NCBI RefSeq assembly: GCF_038396675.1
Contig: NC_088927.1
Coordinates: 35,982,501 to 36,046,500, forward strand
From: Hydra vulgaris
Taxonomy: Eukaryota > Cnidaria > Hydrozoa > Anthoathecata > Hydridae
DNA length: 64,000 nucleotides
Reading direction: 5' to 3'
Translations under genes and position numbers: made by a program
Shown: piece by piece, positions 43,342 through 59,650 of the stretch
Numbering within the stretch: position 1 is the stretch's first letter
How the letters are laid out: every line of letters starts with the position of its first letter
The notes under the pieces: generated by a model
Seen by the model: the letters and a program-made list of their open reading frames with translations, nothing else
Told to the model about the DNA's origin: nothing
Databases searched by the model: none

Positions 43342-43808
43342 TTTTAACAATTACCAATGGAAGCGATTTAAGGTGTATATATATATATATATGAATTGCT
43401 TTTAACTCGATAAAAACTCTTCGATATAGTTTATAAAAAAAAAAGTTCTATTATAATAACTAATTTTCTGAAAATATATATAATCACGGAATTATTATAT
43501 ATTATATTACATAAATATACAAAAAAATAACTATACATAAAGTTTTCCTTTGAAGTCGTATCACTGTACGCAAGTCAAAAAGAGGCTAACATAAAAGTAT
43601 TATTGTGCTTTAACCACGCTGCATCTATTAGTTTCGAAAACGTTCGCATTTTGTTGACACAGATATTGCTATCTACGCTTTGTACTTCCAAAACCAACTT
43701 GAAATACACTTTTTGATGGATATTGGCGTTTCTACTAAAAGACGGATTTTAGATATAAATCTTATAGCCTCACAGATAGATTGTTGCAAAGCTCTTTTTG
43801 CTCTTCAT
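43342..43808. other. No gene seen
   Basis: A+T-rich, with a short TA run at 43376-43391. Confidence 0.6.
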
Positions 43809-43945
43809 TAGTGATCGACCGAAACAGAAAAAAAGCCGAAACTGAAATAAACCGAAATTTCGGGTGCTCGAATTTGGTGCCGAAACCGAAACCGACATTT
43901 CGGCAAGTATTTTACCGAAACCGATACCAAATTTCGGCTAGTCAA
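43809..43945. mobile_element. Solo end of the CCGAAATTTCGG hAT family
   Basis: TAGTGATCGACCGAAACAG, followed by repeated CCGAAA / TTTCGG motifs, matches the right end of the hAT at 9850-10955 in inverse orientation. No opposite end is visible nearby. Confidence 0.75.
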
Positions 43946-44039
43946 AATTTTTTTTTTTAAATTTATTTAAAAATGCAATTTTACAATTATTGTCTTTTTT
44001 TATATTCGTATTATGTTAGAATTAACTTCACGTGTATCC

Positions 44040-44350
44040 CAAATTGAGATTTTTTTCTTTTAATTTAGGTGCTCCAAGAAGACCTTGTCACAGAGCACCG
44101 CGAAAGTGCATTTAACCAGGAAGTTCACGCCTAATCCTTACCGTGACGCGAAAATATGTCCAGAGCTCGTTTTGAACCTAGATCTCCTAATGTAAAGAAA
44201 GCAAAAGCTTCCTAGGGACCCAGCAAACTCACCATACATGGCCCACCATGGGCCGATAAGCATGGTCTAATTCATCGTTAAAGGCATGGTCTATGCATGG
44301 CAGCCGTTTTCGAACGGCGTTTAGCCGATGCTTTGCCATTGCCTTTTTTA
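44040..44350. repeat. G+C-richer dispersed-repeat-like segment
   Basis: 44065-44210 (GTGCTCCAAGAAGACCTTGT onward) and 44220-44345, with short inverted words such as GGCCCACCATGGGCC and CCGTTTTCGAACGG, stand out from the A+T-rich surroundings. The minus-strand AGGTTCAAAACGAGC resembles a pol III B box, so a SINE is possible but unproven. Confidence 0.35.
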
Positions 44351-46418
44351 TGCTACTTTTGGTTTATTTTGTTTGTTTTTAACATTTATTGCTATTTTTA
44401 TAAATACTTTAATAAACGCGAGTTTTAACTCAGAGACTTTTGGGAAACAAATGCTAGATTTTAACTTAAAGATTTTAAAGTAAAGAAGAAAAAGGTGAAC
44501 CGGGGTGATGTTTGCCTACCTAAAAAAGTCGCATGGGTGATATAAAATAGAATGTGGGTTATTTTAAACTATAAATATAGAGTCATTTTAGCAATAAGTT
44601 TTATATTACCAAATATTTAAATTTCCATAAAATTACCTTGCAATACAATACATATTAAAGTTTAAGGTTATCAAACGGTTAAACTTCTACCATCATTTCA
44701 ATTTGATACCTGCATGAACTATCGTTTGGTACTTTTCGATATCCATATTTTTCTGCCTGTCCAGCTGATAGATTTAGCAATTACAACCAAGTCACCCAAA
44801 AATACCCAAAAGTGAAGAAATCGTAAAATAAGTATAAAATTGTAACTAAAATAGCTAAAAGTAAAGTAGTTGTAAAATAAACTATTAAAGTTTTTATTAA
44901 AGATTTAATAAGAAAGTAAGAGATTTATCTCTTCTACATTAATACATATTAAGTAATACATATCAATTTACATAATTAATACATTTTTAAGTAATACATA
45001 TTTAAGTAATACATCTTTTTACATATTATAAGGAATACAAACAAACAAACAAACAAAAAGGATATAAAAAAACAACAACAACAAAAAACTAATTAAATGC
45101 ATATATATACACTTCATGAGTTTTTTGTTATTGTTTCCTTACATTTTATATATCAATTTCTATATCAATGAAGTTTCTTGGGATGCAATATAAAAAGAAT
45201 ATCTTACGCTGTTTATTCAATAAATCAGAACTCACTGACTCCATGATAACATTAGAAAATTGTGCTGTTTTTGAAAAAATACTTTCAATGAAATACTACA
45301 TATAAAAATAAGAAAACATATTCCAATTATCTTAAAACCATAAACACATTGTGATCTACACAAATGTAACTATAAATATTCTGTATTTCAATACATTAAA
45401 CACGTTTAACTTGTAAAGGAATAAAGCAAAAGCATAAAAGAAGATCAACATTACTATTTGATAATTCATGTGCTGACGCATGTAAAATCGGAGATCGAGT
45501 AATATCAATATTACTCGATCTCCGATTTTACTGCAATCTTTTTCTCCTGACGATGTGCCAGGTGATTTAAAAGTCATTTAAACAGTTTTGCACCTAATTT
45601 CTCATAATAAATAGATATTAAAGCATTAAACTTATATCAAAAAGTAGCAATATATTTATATATTATAACTTATCAATAGATTAAAAAACTAATTTACTCA
45701 CAAAATTGTGTTATCTTCATTTTACCTTTTTACATTATTAGTTTTCATCATTCTTGATTACATTGTTAAGCTAACATCATTATTCAATTTAATTCTAACA
45801 ATTAACTCAATCACATCGCTTTTTATGAATGTACTTATGTATGTAAAAATATTTTGAAAAACTGAACAAATGATAATAATGATGAGAGCAATTATGATTC
45901 TACAGTTGTTTTATTTAAAAGAAAATGTTTAATCTACATATGATATAAACCCAGTCACGCAAAATTAATGTCAGGTCAAACTCGTAAAATAAAGTATAAA
46001 ATTGTAACCAAATTAAATAAAAATAAGTTAAATAAACGAAGGAATATAATAAACTGTAAAAAGGAGTATAAACTATAAAATCCAATACTCTGTAATACTT
46101 GAACAATACAATAAAAACATTGTAACAATAAAAACATTATATTTCAAGAAAAATATATAAAATATTAAAGAAAAGTTAGAACAAATAAAAAAACCATAAA
46201 GTATTTTTAGCTTACACTTTTAAGGCACGTTTTACACAACCATCATTTCTATCAGTAGCTTGCATTAGCCATCGCTTTATGGACCTCTTGACATCTGTCT
46301 TACATGCTCCTTTTTCATGTTTTTGAACTGCAACTGTTAAATTTAAAACAGGGTATTTAGATGTGATCCACTTAATTACCACAAAATAATTGTCTATTAA
46401 TTTACTTACTATTATGCA
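44351..46418. other. No gene; one perfect palindrome
   Basis: A+T-rich. Short open frames at 45356-45577 and 45915-46106 (minus) have no motifs. Contains the palindrome at 45482-45531. Confidence 0.55.
45482..45531. repeat. Perfect 50-bp palindrome
   Basis: GTAAAATCGGAGATCGAGTA plus four bases pairs with its exact complement around a 2-nt centre; the arms are 24 bp without mismatch. Confidence 0.97.
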
Positions 46419-46480
46419 AATGAGTACTTTTAAAAAAGTAATAATATTGACATGAATTGTGTTATGAAAACTATTTTTTT
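46419..46480. repeat. 62-bp direct repeat, copy 1 (copy 2 at 47895-47952)
   Basis: AATGAGTACTTTTAAAAAAG through GAAAACTATTTTTTT is nearly identical at 47895-47952, in the same orientation, bracketing the Penelope-like remnant and the TA array. Confidence 0.92.
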
Positions 46481-46636
46481 GTATATATATATATATAAAT
46501 GCAAAAATAGTCAGAACAGTGAAACAAATAGAAAATCCAGTAATTCTTTTTTCTCGCAATGTTTTTGTTAAAAACAATATAATTACCAAACAAAATTACT
46601 AATATAAAATATTTTTTTATATATATTAAAACTATT

Positions 46637-46673
46637 AGCACTAGAGGCCTTTCAAATAATCATCAGTAGTGCT
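46637..46673 (-). ncRNA. Hammerhead-ribozyme-like motif (degenerate), 3' of Penelope-like remnant
   Basis: On the minus strand AGCACTA is followed by the core CTGATGA, six bases, the core GAAA, GGCCTC and then TAGTGCT, which pairs with AGCACTA over 7 bp. This is the type I order stem I - CUGAUGA - stem II - GAAA - stem III - UH - stem I, with CUC as the would-be cleavage triplet. Stem II (TTATTT) does not pair and stem III is minimal, so activity is doubtful. It lies 260 bp downstream of the GIY-YIG stop, where Penelope-like elements are known to carry hammerheads. Confidence 0.45.
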
Positions 46674-46878
46674 GTTTTTAGTATTATACAAGATATTTGT
46701 ATTAAAAACAAAAATAACTTAATTTTCATATTGTTGCTATGGGTGACTATTGATTGTGAAAGATTGAATTGTAATTATATACAGGAAATATCAATTAAAT
46801 GTATCATGTTTTTGTTTGTGCAAATGCTTTGCATATGATAACAAAAAACTTTCGTTGTTAAGCTCAAGAAAGACGAAA

Positions 46879-46935
46879 AATTGGAAAAAAAGTTCCATTA
46901 CACTTTTGTGTAATGGAACCTTTTTTCCAATTTTT
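46879..46935. repeat. Imperfect palindrome, arms about 26 bp
   Basis: TTGGAAAAAAAGTTCCATTA pairs with TAATGGAACCTTTTTTCCAA around a short loop, directly after the Penelope-like stop codon. Confidence 0.9.
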
Positions 46936-47372
46936 ACACAGTTGATAAGCCAGTTCTGCAACTAGAAATATGTCTGTTTATACGTAATCTTAAATTATTA
47001 GTTTTACCAGTATATGTTTGTTTTTTGCATGTTAAACATTTTAGGTAATAGATTACATTTTTGCTGTTGCATGTGATGTGACTTTTCACTTTCCAAATGG
47101 TACCGTTAGATGTTTTAAACTTATCTACTTCTTGAAGGTATAGTTTGCAAATTTTGCACCGAATATCTTTGCACCGAATATGCCGATCTTCTTACTATAT
47201 TCAAATCTTGAATTCTTACTATCTTCAAATATTGAAGTAACTACTTCAATATTTGAAGAAGTAAGTCTTCTTAGTAAGTTAGAAGGTTGTTTAAAAGCTA
47301 ATACCGGGTGAATATTAGAAAAAACATTTTTAATTCTTTCATTATAAGATACTTTGAGAAAATGGTTAGCTT
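46934..47372 (-). pseudogene. Penelope-like element remnant: RT tail and GIY-YIG endonuclease
   Basis: On the minus strand 47372-47260 reads [20 protein letters not shown], then HPVLAFKQPSNLLRRLT, the region between RT and endonuclease in Penelope-like elements. After a rearranged stretch with a hairpin (47225-47261), 47160-46934 reads CKICKLYLQEVDKFKTSNGT, later KSHITCNSKNVIYYLKCLTC and TYTGKTNNLRLRINRH before TAA. The V-I-Y-Y / T-Y-T-G-K pair with LR.R...H is a GIY-YIG nuclease. Most of the RT is absent. A (TA)n array begins 45 bp upstream, and the whole block is bracketed by 62-bp direct repeats. Confidence 0.78.
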
Positions 47373-47411
47373 CTCTTATAAAATTTCTAGTTTTTTTCTT
47401 CTATATATATC

Positions 47412-48479
<1,068 letters not shown>

Positions 48480-49365
48480 GGCCCGGGCTTGAAAAAAAAA
48501 AGTCTTTTGGGGCACCTAAGAAAACAAAAAGGAGCACATAAAATAAGGTCTTTTTAAATATAAGTTGTACTATTTTTAATTTTTATTGTAATTAATCAAC
48601 TATTTTATTACTTTGGCCATTATCACATTTGGTTAATAAAATTAAAAATATATTTTTCAATTAGATTTAAAAAGGTTTTTTCAATTAACAAAAAAAATAC
48701 TACTTTGCTTTAAATGACCTTTGTATGTTTATTGGCAATTTTTGCACGTATCGTTGACCATAGTAGAACAACAAGATCCACACTACCAATCGCCAGAGGA
48801 TTCGCAACGCATCCATATTTGTCGTTGAGCTGTAATTTTATCACCAAACAAAATATCACAAGCTTGACATTTTTTAGAGCTTAAAGAACCGTCAGTTAAT
48901 TTTGAAGTTATGAACAAATTTTTTTATTCATAATTTCAAAATTAACTGACGGTTATTCAAATAAAATATCATGGTGTGTATCCATTTTTAAAATGTCAAA
49001 ATTTACTGGTAAATTTACAGGTAAAGTTACCGGTAAATTTTACATTCGCGACACTTGTTAACATTTCACAATATTACTCCTTCGTTGTTTATCCGTGAAT
49101 GACCGAAGTTAGAGTATTTCATTTATTTTATTAATTAACTTATTTAAGATTCTAATAGTATGCACTTTTTTTTAAATTGCTGTTTTGCTAAAGAATTATT
49201 TAAGCAGGTTCCATATAAACATTATTATTTTTTTTTATAGATTCATATTTACGAACTAATTACAAATATTATTTGAGAAAGAAAAGTTTGTAATATTTGA
49301 GTTTAGCATGCTTTTTTTATATTTTTTCTGAAATGACCGAAGTTACATGGTGACCGAAATTAGGC
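48480..49365. mobile_element. Pogo/Tc1-like element, copy 2 (inverted relative to copy 1)
   Basis: The reverse complement follows 2700-3660 almost throughout, including the TCACCATGTAACTTCGGTCA end, the CTGGTAAATTTAC block and the cysteine-rich C-terminal frame (minus strand, about 48890-48735: KKCQACDILFGDKI, later CGSCCSTMVND and TCKNCQ). One stop replaces the Leu after DW. The outer TIR is partly replaced by a (CA)n run at 49372-49388, and the left end was not located. Confidence 0.72.
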
Positions 49366-49603
49366 CATTTTACACACACACACACACATATACATTCAAA
49401 TTTATTTATTTAGTACCATGATAATAAAGATGCATTAAAGCAGTCACTGCTCATGGCCGTAGACTACTTTTTTAATCTGGGGGGGGGAAGGGGGGGGGCT
49501 AGAAACAGTAGGGGCGCAAATAACATGTCTCTTTACAATAAAACTCTTCGGAACTCTGTAGTGATGCTTATACTGTATGTATTACACTAACTTTTTTAAA
49601 TGT

Positions 49604-49795
49604 GATATCTTGTAGGTTTTTGAAGTAATTTATTACTTAAATGTAATATCTTGTAGGTTTTTGAAGTAATTTATTACTTAAATGTGATACCTTGTAGGTT
49701 TTTGAAGTAATTTATTACTTAAATATGATACCTTGTAGGTTTTTGAAGTAATTTATTACTTAAATGTAATACCTTGTAGGTTTTTGAAGTAATTT
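49604..49795. repeat. 41-bp minisatellite, nearly five copies
   Basis: CTTGTAGGTTTTTGAAGTAA starts a unit at 49609, 49650, 49691, 49732 and 49773, an exact 41-bp period with one or two changes per unit. Each unit ends with the palindromic AAGTAATTTATTACTT. Confidence 0.96.
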
Positions 49796-49929
49796 TTTTT
49801 TTGATTTTAATTTGATTTTTTTTCAAAATTGTCCAAATACAGTTTTTCTACCTTCACTTCCGCTACAAAAATCATTGGCTATATCTATGATGTTAAGTTC
49901 ATCAGTTTTTTGTGTGTGTATATTTAACA

Positions 49930-52432
49930 GCATACATCAGGTAAACCTTGGTTCATGGTGCTTCTTAACCATAATTTGATTCTTCTTAGTGTGCTGAAAC
50001 CTCTCACGCTAGTGATGTTTGTTGCTGGTATCAGAAGGATAAGTTTTATCAACTTCCTAATTTCTGATAATGATTCCTTTTCAACTTCATTTACTTCTCT
50101 GTAATACACAACAAATTATGTGTTATATTAACATACAAATACGCATTTTAGTGCATATGTTAGTCAATTTGAGATACACTGACAGTCATAATTATTAAAT
50201 AAACAACATTAAGGTTTATAGGAAATCCATTCATAACTTACCTGACAAAATTAAGGTCTTTTTGAAGAGTGTCTAATAGTTCAGTTGTGGATTCGTGCAT
50301 AACTTGTAATTGTGCATGCAGTCTTGAAGCATTCAAATCTGTAGCATGGAAAGCAAGAACTTCGTTATTCATTGAACTTCCGTCAGATGAAACATTTATA
50401 AGTACTGGTTCTATCTTTTGAAGCATTAAATATCTTTGTTGTTAAAATCGAAATTGAATACTGTCAATTGTCATTTCTATAGCTTTGAAATATTTCTTCT
50501 TGAAAAAGTCAAAACTAGAATTTTCAGGTAATACTGATGCAGATGCTCCTATTTCAAAGCAACGAGGTACTTTGGCATGGAGGGGCAAAGAAGGTTTTTC
50601 TAGTTAAAGTAATTTTTTTTTAATTTCAATACGGTTCCAAAATAGCTCAAATGAATTTTTAGACCGGATAGATTTAAATGTAATCAAAGTTCTTTCAACA
50701 ACTTTCTGACCTTCACTAGCCGAAAGTGTAACCTTTTGCAAACTTTTTGATAAATTGTCTACCATGCATAAAATAGTCTCGTCCAATTCAATTCCAAACA
50801 AGAAAGGGAAGTTTTTCATTTGTGCTGCAACTCCGCCTTTTCGAGCGACGATCTCACTGTCTTTTGTCTCAGATTTAGCTTCTTCACAAGCAAATTGTAG
50901 AGTTTCATCGTTTTCAGAGATGGAATAAAATGGTTCTGCTCTTACCGTGTACGGCAGAGTATACGAATACAGGGTGTCCCAGGGAGAATATTTTCTTTTA
51001 TCTTTTTGAAAAGGCATTCACGTTTAGGAGATTTTTTTATCAACTTTGTAATTTCATGAACAGTGTTCAGAGCATTTTTCATGATGCTGATAGCTTTAAG
51101 TGTATCTTGTACTAAGTTCAAAACGTGACCATAACAATGGAAATATAGTGCTTTGGGTTCTAGGTCACTTATTCTCTTTGCAACTCTAACTTGTCATGAC
51201 GCTGACACCATCATAACATTGACCGCGACAATTATTAGTTGAAAGATTCATCCACATAAGAACATCTTTGAAAGTTGCAGTAATACTTTCAGCAGATGTG
51301 TTTTCCATACTATAAAGTCCGACAAACACTTCATGCACTTCCAAGTCATCTTCATCTATATATTGCATTTATATATTCCATTTTCCAGAAATGTTGGATG
51401 CAATTTTTCTGAGTATAGTGAGACCCATCTTCTGCAGAATTTCATTTTGGATAACTGCACACGTAAATTTATCTTGCGACTTTCTCATCTATTTAGTTAA
51501 AGCGGGATTATCTTTGCTTCTGAGATTACGTAACTAAGAAAAGTTCGAATTAAATTCTTTATAATCTTTGTCTGTATTGTAATCACCACGCAGAGCAATA
51601 CCTTGTCTGGCGAGAAATTGAATATTCGTGATTATTATTAACATTGCTCTATTTTCCATTTTTTCCTGTGCATGAGTTTTGCTGAGAAGTTCACCAACAT
51701 CTTTAGTTGTTGAAGGAATAGTTTTAACATTCTCGGTGGCTTCTCGATGAAAAAGAGTATTTTGGTGTTTCTGAAATTTTTGTAAATCCTTTTTCCAATT
51801 AGAAAATCCAGTTTTTGTGAAAACATCCTTGCTGCATTTTAAAGATGATGAATTATGCATTTCCATTAGCAAACAATAGTAGCATAAAACTGTATCGTTT
51901 CATTTGTTGTAATGCAACCATGGAAACAGTTTGTACCATTACTGAAAAAATGATCGCTTCTGACTACCACATGTACGTTTTGGAAAAACTAATACAGTTT
52001 GATGCGGACTACTACTTAGATGCTTTTTTCGGTAGACTGTAACAGTGGAGACAGAGTTAACATCATTGTTGGCTGAGTTAGTAATTGAAGAAGAAAAATT
52101 AAAGACAGAACTAGAAGATGATGCTGAAGTAAAAGTGGATACAGAGCTAGCATAAGAAGAACTAGTAGCAGCAGTATCAGGGTTAGCAAGAGATGCAGTA
52201 GTAAAAGTACTGTTAAAACCATTAGAATTCGAAGTATTATCTAAAAAAAAATGCTGTAGTAGCTGTAGTTTCAGGGCTACAGGTAGAGGCAAAGTTAGGA
52301 GAAATTAAACGAGGTGACAGTTCTTGCATAGAAAGAAGTAATAGTGCGGTTGGTATATGCCCCTTCCAAAAATTCCTTTAGTCGTTTGCTACGCTTCCCT
52401 TCCGCACCAGACAATTTTCGTTTTAAAGACAT
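49930..52432 (-). pseudogene. ZMYM1-like hAT transposase, heavily degraded
   Basis: The minus-strand start at 52432 reads MSLKRKLSGAEGKRSKRLKE, then a Ser-rich linker (52292-52050). A TTF-type region follows at 51872-51560 (FTKTGFSNWKKDLQKFQKHQ, later MENRAMLIIITNIQFLARQG). The RNase-H-like part includes VFVGLYSMENTSAESI and NNCRGQCYDGVSVMTS (51368-51186), the region with the second catalytic Asp. The C-terminal dimerisation motif at 50109-49930 is IPATNITSVRGFSTLRRIKL, then WLRSTMNQGLPD. At least six frame breaks separate these pieces. It belongs to the same broad group as the plus-strand element at 56372. Confidence 0.8.
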
Positions 52433-53044
52433 CCCACTGAAGTAAATTGTATAATAGATTGTTACGTAATGTTACTATAATTAATACAAACTTATTTAAA
52501 TCTAATTTGCAAACTGTAATTATTAGATAATAAATATTATTTAATAATATTTAAATTTAATTATCAAATTCATGAAATTAAAAACTCTAAATAAAAAAAG
52601 GAAAATTCAAATTTATTTAAAAAAATCGCCTTACATGAACAAAACAACTTTTTATTAGTTGTAGCAAGTTCAATACCACATTGTAACAAGTTCTATACAG
52701 CGAGTTCTTTTTTTTATTCGAAAGGTAACGTAAAGTTTACTGTTATTTACTTAATATGTAAACTTAAGGTTTACATATTTGCGGCATTTTTATTCTTATT
52801 ATTCATTTAATTGCGAAATATGTTTTTATAGTTGTTTCGCAATTAAAGAAATTAGTTATAGATATTTAAATTTTATAGATATTTAAAAGAAATTTATAGA
52901 TATTTAATTTATAGATATTTAAAATTTATAGATATTTAAAAGAAGGTTATATAAATGTTTTCAAATTGCTTATAAAAATATTATCAGAAACGCAACAAAT
53001 CGAAAAGATGGGGCCCCCCAAGCTCCCACTTGTCTACGGCCATG

Positions 53045-54227
<1,183 letters not shown>

Positions 54228-54369
54228 TTAAATTTTCCGTTTTTGTTACAATTAAATTCCGTAATATAATACAAGATATTCTTATTCTTTCAAAAATAAT
54301 CCAGTTATAAATATAAAAAAAAATCAAAGACAAAATCATAAGAGATAGTTATACAAAAATATATAAAAA

Positions 54370-55240
54370 CGCGGGAAACTTGCAGAAGACCATTAAGTCT
54401 TATCATCAAGAACCGTTGTACTAGTTATGTTTTTACAATATTAAATTCCTATAATATTGTTAAAAGCAAAACTTAATTAACTAAGGTAAATAGTGTTAAC
54501 ACCAAAAACATTCAATGTAAAAAGACAAGAACAAATAAAACAAACAGTCAAAGAAACAAAAACAAAACAAAGCAGTTTAAAAGAAATCATTAATAAGATT
54601 TTTATACTTTGAAATACTCTTTTTTATTAGTTTTTGAAAGCAATTTATCATTGTTTACATAGCACGATACGTAATTTTAAATTGTTCTTGTTTAGTTTTG
54701 TACAATGGTTCAATTAAGCCTGTTGTGCGTAAAGTATACTTAATGTTAGGTTTTATTTCATAAAGATCATTAAAAATTAAGGGGCATTGTTAAAATTTAC
54801 TTTTGTAGATGAGACATAAAATTTTATAAACGTTTATCTCGTATAACGTAAAGATGTTCATAATTTCGAACAGTGGTTTTGCATGTCCGTTTTTATTTTT
54901 AAAATTTATTATACTTAAGGCATGTTTTTGTTTTCGATAGAGTGCTTCAAGCTTGCTTTTAGATGTACTACACCACGCAATATTCGCGTAATTCAAGTAA
55001 CTTTGTATAAAACTGAAATAGATTTGTTTTAGATGATGCTTATTAAGTAAATCCCGTGACTGGTATAGAACGCCAATACTTTTTGATATTTTGCTTCCAA
55101 TATAGGCAATATGTTTATTCCAGGTAATATTTTCGTCAATGAGAACACCAAGAAATTTTGTGACTCTTTCGCGACTAACTTCTGTGTTTTCAATAACTAG
55201 TTTTGGAAAAGAAATAGAAATTTTTTTTTTTTTTTTAAAG
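54370..55240 (-). pseudogene. 5'-truncated CR1-like retroposon, C-terminal RT fragment
   Basis: On the minus strand from about 55205 the frame reads LVIENTEVSRERVTKFLGVL, IDENITWNKHIAYIGSKISK, SIGVLYQSRDLLNKHHLKQI and YLNYANIAWCSTSKSKLEAL, the thumb and post-RT region of CR1/L2-type polyproteins. After a TAA near 54792 it continues CPLIFNDLYEIKPNIKYTLR and FKITYRAM, typical of the C-terminal tail. The 3' end shows a short stem (AAGAC ... GTCTT) near 54395. No polymerase active site remains. Confidence 0.82.
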
Positions 55241-55280
55241 GGTGGAATATATATATACATATATATTCCACCCTTTAAAA
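55240..55280. repeat. Palindrome AAGGGTGGAATATAT...ATATATTCCACCCTT
   Basis: Perfect arms around a TATACATA centre, at the 5' edge of the CR1-like fragment and at the start of the foldback composite. Confidence 0.93.
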
Positions 55281-55290
55281 TATATAAAAT

Positions 55291-55397
<107 letters not shown>

Positions 55398-55426
55398 AAT
55401 TAGTAAAAAACACTTATCTAACTTTT

Positions 55427-55470
55427 ATCTTCTACTTTAAGTTTCACCATTGCTGGATCATCAGGAAGAG
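55427..55470 (-). ncRNA. Hammerhead-ribozyme-like motif, left arm of foldback A
   Basis: On the minus strand CTCTTC precedes the core CTGATGA, then TCCAGCAATGGT (3-bp CCA/TGG stem with GCAA loop), the core GAAA, C-TTAAA-G, the triplet GTA and GAAGAT. TCTTC and GAAGA pair as a 5-bp stem I. This is the type I order with very short stem II and III, as described for hammerheads in Penelope-like and related retroelements. Confidence 0.55.
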
Positions 55471-55486
55471 TTCTTAATCAGAAGAA

Positions 55487-55530
55487 CTCTTCCTGATGAT
55501 CCAGCAATGGTGAAATTTAAAGTAGAAGAT
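55487..55530 (+). ncRNA. Hammerhead-ribozyme-like motif, right arm of foldback A
   Basis: The same layout on the plus strand: CTCTTC, CTGATGA, TCCAGCAATGGT, GAAA, T-TTAAA-G (a U-G wobble in stem III), GTA, GAAGAT. It is the mirror image of the motif at 55427-55470, 16 bp apart. Confidence 0.55.
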
Positions 55531-55621
55531 AAAAGTTAGATAAGTGTTTTTTACTAATTTATTATTGCGCTGTTCTTTAAGAACATAGAGCACTCTATTT
55601 GTAAAATACACTAACATAATT

Positions 55622-55741
<120 letters not shown>

Positions 55742-55932
55742 TGACCGAGAAAATGCCGATGCAAGAGGCAAATCCGACACCCTGCTCTGTAGTTGTATTT
55801 TGTGTGTTAAGCGCTGTTGTATAGTATTGCATAACTCACTGAGCGTTAGTTTTAGTATTGTCCGCCAGGTAGCAGCACTATAGCGCTTTACTCACAAAAT
55901 ACAACTACAGAGCAGGGTGACGGATTTGCCTC

Positions 55933-56034
<102 letters not shown>

Positions 56035-56242
56035 TATGTTAGTGTATTCTACAAACAAAGTGCTCAATGTTCCTAAAAAACAGAGCAATGATAAATTAGT
56101 AAAAACACTAATCTAGTTTTTGTTTTATTCAGCACTGTGTTTTACCATCAGTAGGTTCATTAGAAGAGGTTCATCCTGATAAACCTACTGATGGTGAAAC
56201 ACAGTGTTAAAGAAAACGAAAATTAGATAAATGTTTTTAATA

Positions 56243-59444
<3,202 letters not shown>

Positions 59445-59650
59445 TCTATCTGTATATAAACTAGAATCCTCTGTACTGGAGTATACAGGAACTTCTTGCA
59501 GTGTATTTTTATGATTTGAGGAATGATATTTTATTGAATTTGAAACAATAGATTTTTATTTTCTTGCTATTTATGAGGTTTACAATTACTTGTGTTGTTA
59601 GATGCACATTGATTTTTCACGATGCACAATGATTTTTCACGATTTCGTTA
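59445..59650. other. No gene seen
   Basis: A GATGCACA(T/A)TGATTTTTCAC word is duplicated in tandem at about 59601-59640. Confidence 0.6.

Larger units (their letters stand above)
49452..53044 (-). mobile_element. ZMYM1-like hAT element
   Basis: The left end CATGGCCGTAGACTAC and the reverse complement of the right end, CATGGCCGTAGACAAG, are inverted, each followed inward by a G-rich tract (GGGGGGGG on the left, GGGGGGCCCC on the right). A CTGCT pentamer borders both sides but no clear 8-bp target duplication remains. The 3.6-kb body carries the degraded transposase on the minus strand, a 41-bp minisatellite near its 3' end and A+T-rich sequence at 52440-53030. Confidence 0.78.

Noticed and set aside
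44065-44210. tRNA gene or tRNA-derived SINE
   Set aside because: Only a weak B-box-like match on the minus strand. No cloverleaf or A box could be drawn, so I kept it as an unassigned repeat.
46212-46589. 125-codon minus-strand frame
   Set aside because: Passes through one of the 62-bp direct repeats and a TA run and has no recognisable motif.
49604-49795. CRISPR-like array
   Set aside because: Contiguous 41-bp tandem units without unique spacers, within a eukaryotic transposon.
54370-54420. Another hammerhead-like motif at the CR1-like 3' end
   Set aside because: The minus strand reads CTTGATGATAAGAC, which has an extra base in the core and no GAAA at the right distance.
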